The notes beneath the pieces were generated by a model. The model saw nothing but the letters and a program-made list of their open reading frames with translations, was not told where the DNA came from and did not search any database. From Chlorobiota bacterium (GTDB taxonomy: Bacteria; Bacteroidota; Bacteroidia; Bacteroidales; JAADJA01), in the NCBI GenBank assembly GCA_030592565.1, contig JAUVIX010000231.1, positions 1-6,429 on the forward strand: DNA of 6,429 nucleotides. Direction: 5' to 3'. Both the position numbers and the translations under genes were made by a program. Below are positions 6,006 to 6,429 of the stretch, piece after piece (the first letter of the stretch is position 1; each line of letters starts with the position of its first letter).

Positions 6006-6428
6006 CTATTTATATCCGAATATATCTCCATCCAAATTATCAAAGAAAACATTGTTCTCAAACATAGGGCCATAAAATTCAGAATAGCTGATACCCCAGT
6101 GCAGGGAATGGGCAATTGTACAATTCTTTACTGTAATATGTCCTTTTATTCTAATACCGGCAGGAAAATTGCCTCCATTGTCTCCTGCATAAAGAACATG
6201 ACAATGATCCAGAATACAATCATATGTTGATTTGTTTCCGAAATAAATGCCGCTCCAGTCACCTCTTTCAGGATTTAATTTTGCTGAAGTAAATATTATC
6301 GGCTCATTTTCAGTGCCTTTACAAATAAAAGTATTTATTTTTGAATCACCAATCTTAAACCCACCTCCATCAAATTTTATTATAACTCCCGGATCAAACT
6401 CAATTTTCAGATTATTACTTAGCGCTAA
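6006..6428 (-). CDS. C-terminal part of a right-handed parallel beta-helix protein, cut by the window edge
   Basis: A minus-strand frame enters at the right edge and runs 140 codons to TAG at 6006-6008. It has no start codon near the edge, so its start lies beyond 6429. It opens with a KIEFDPGVIIKFDGGGFKI-like turn, then ENEPIIFTSAK, a GDWSGIYFGN block, repeated short strands (LDHCHVLYAG, GIRIKGHITVKNCTIAHS, GISYSEF, FENNVFFDN) and the end IFGYK. The order (epGv.ikf, P.iFTS, gdW.GIyF, then short coils with N-C-x-I and GI ladders) is typical of Bacteroidota right-handed beta-helix surface proteins related to pectate-lyase-like folds. No catalytic residues can be assigned, and no T9SS sorting domain is present at this C terminus. 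It converges on the secreted propeller gene, 125 bases apart. Confidence 0.88.
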   Translation of the reverse strand, partial: LALSNNLKIEFDPGVIIKFDGGGFKIGDSKINTFICKGTENEPIIFTSAKLNPERGDWSGIYFGNKSTYDCILDHCHVLYAGDNGGNFPAGIRIKGHITVKNCTIAHSLHWGISYSEFYGPMFENNVFFDNLDGDIFGYK

Positions 6429-6429
6429 T

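Noticed and set aside
5967..6230. Plus-strand 87-codon frame
   Set aside because: It is antisense to the beta-helix frame, which has a clear protein pattern.

Overview
This window most likely comes from a member of the Bacteroidota, probably an environmental or marine Bacteroidales-like lineage. The evidence is AT-rich DNA, a C-terminal type IX secretion (T9SS) sorting domain, lipoprotein and FG-GAP/HYR-type surface proteins, a Bacteroidota-type -7 promoter element (TAnnTTTG), and few Shine-Dalgarno sites. No rRNA, tRNA, CRISPR array or intact transposase gene is visible.

Left part (1-2370): the window opens inside a sigma-54-dependent response regulator (end of receiver, AAA+ with GAFTGA, Fis-type HTH). 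A 347-base intergenic region follows. It holds a perfect dyad (1248-1262) and, about 100 bases further on, a good but imperfect -24/-12 element (1347-1361). Next is a strong ribosome binding site and a 298-residue membrane-anchored coiled-coil protein with a conserved C-terminal domain, closed by an 11-bp hairpin. The layout reads as a regulator next to its envelope target, though that link is inference.

Middle part (2422-3735): this stretch is decayed. A minus-strand lipoprotein gene with a carboxypeptidase-regulatory-like domain is broken by a -1 frameshift that can be pinned to about 20 bases, and it also lacks a usable start codon. Beyond it lie an unassigned open frame, a palindromic REP-like element, a Bacteroidota-type promoter candidate, and a short exported-peptide frame with an in-frame stop inside its signal sequence.

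Right part (3736-6429): an intact 714-residue secreted protein has a signal peptide, seven calcium-loop FG-GAP repeats (probably a seven-bladed beta-propeller), an Ig-like domain, two HYR-like domains and a T9SS type A sorting domain. Converging on it from the right edge is the 3' end of a minus-strand parallel beta-helix protein. That gene has no start codon inside the window and is easy to miss. An AT-rich hairpin with a T-tract on the minus strand lies between the two genes.

I see no clear evidence of a new defence or mobile system. The most testable ideas are the sigma-54 regulator/coiled-coil module and the decay cluster around the palindromic element.
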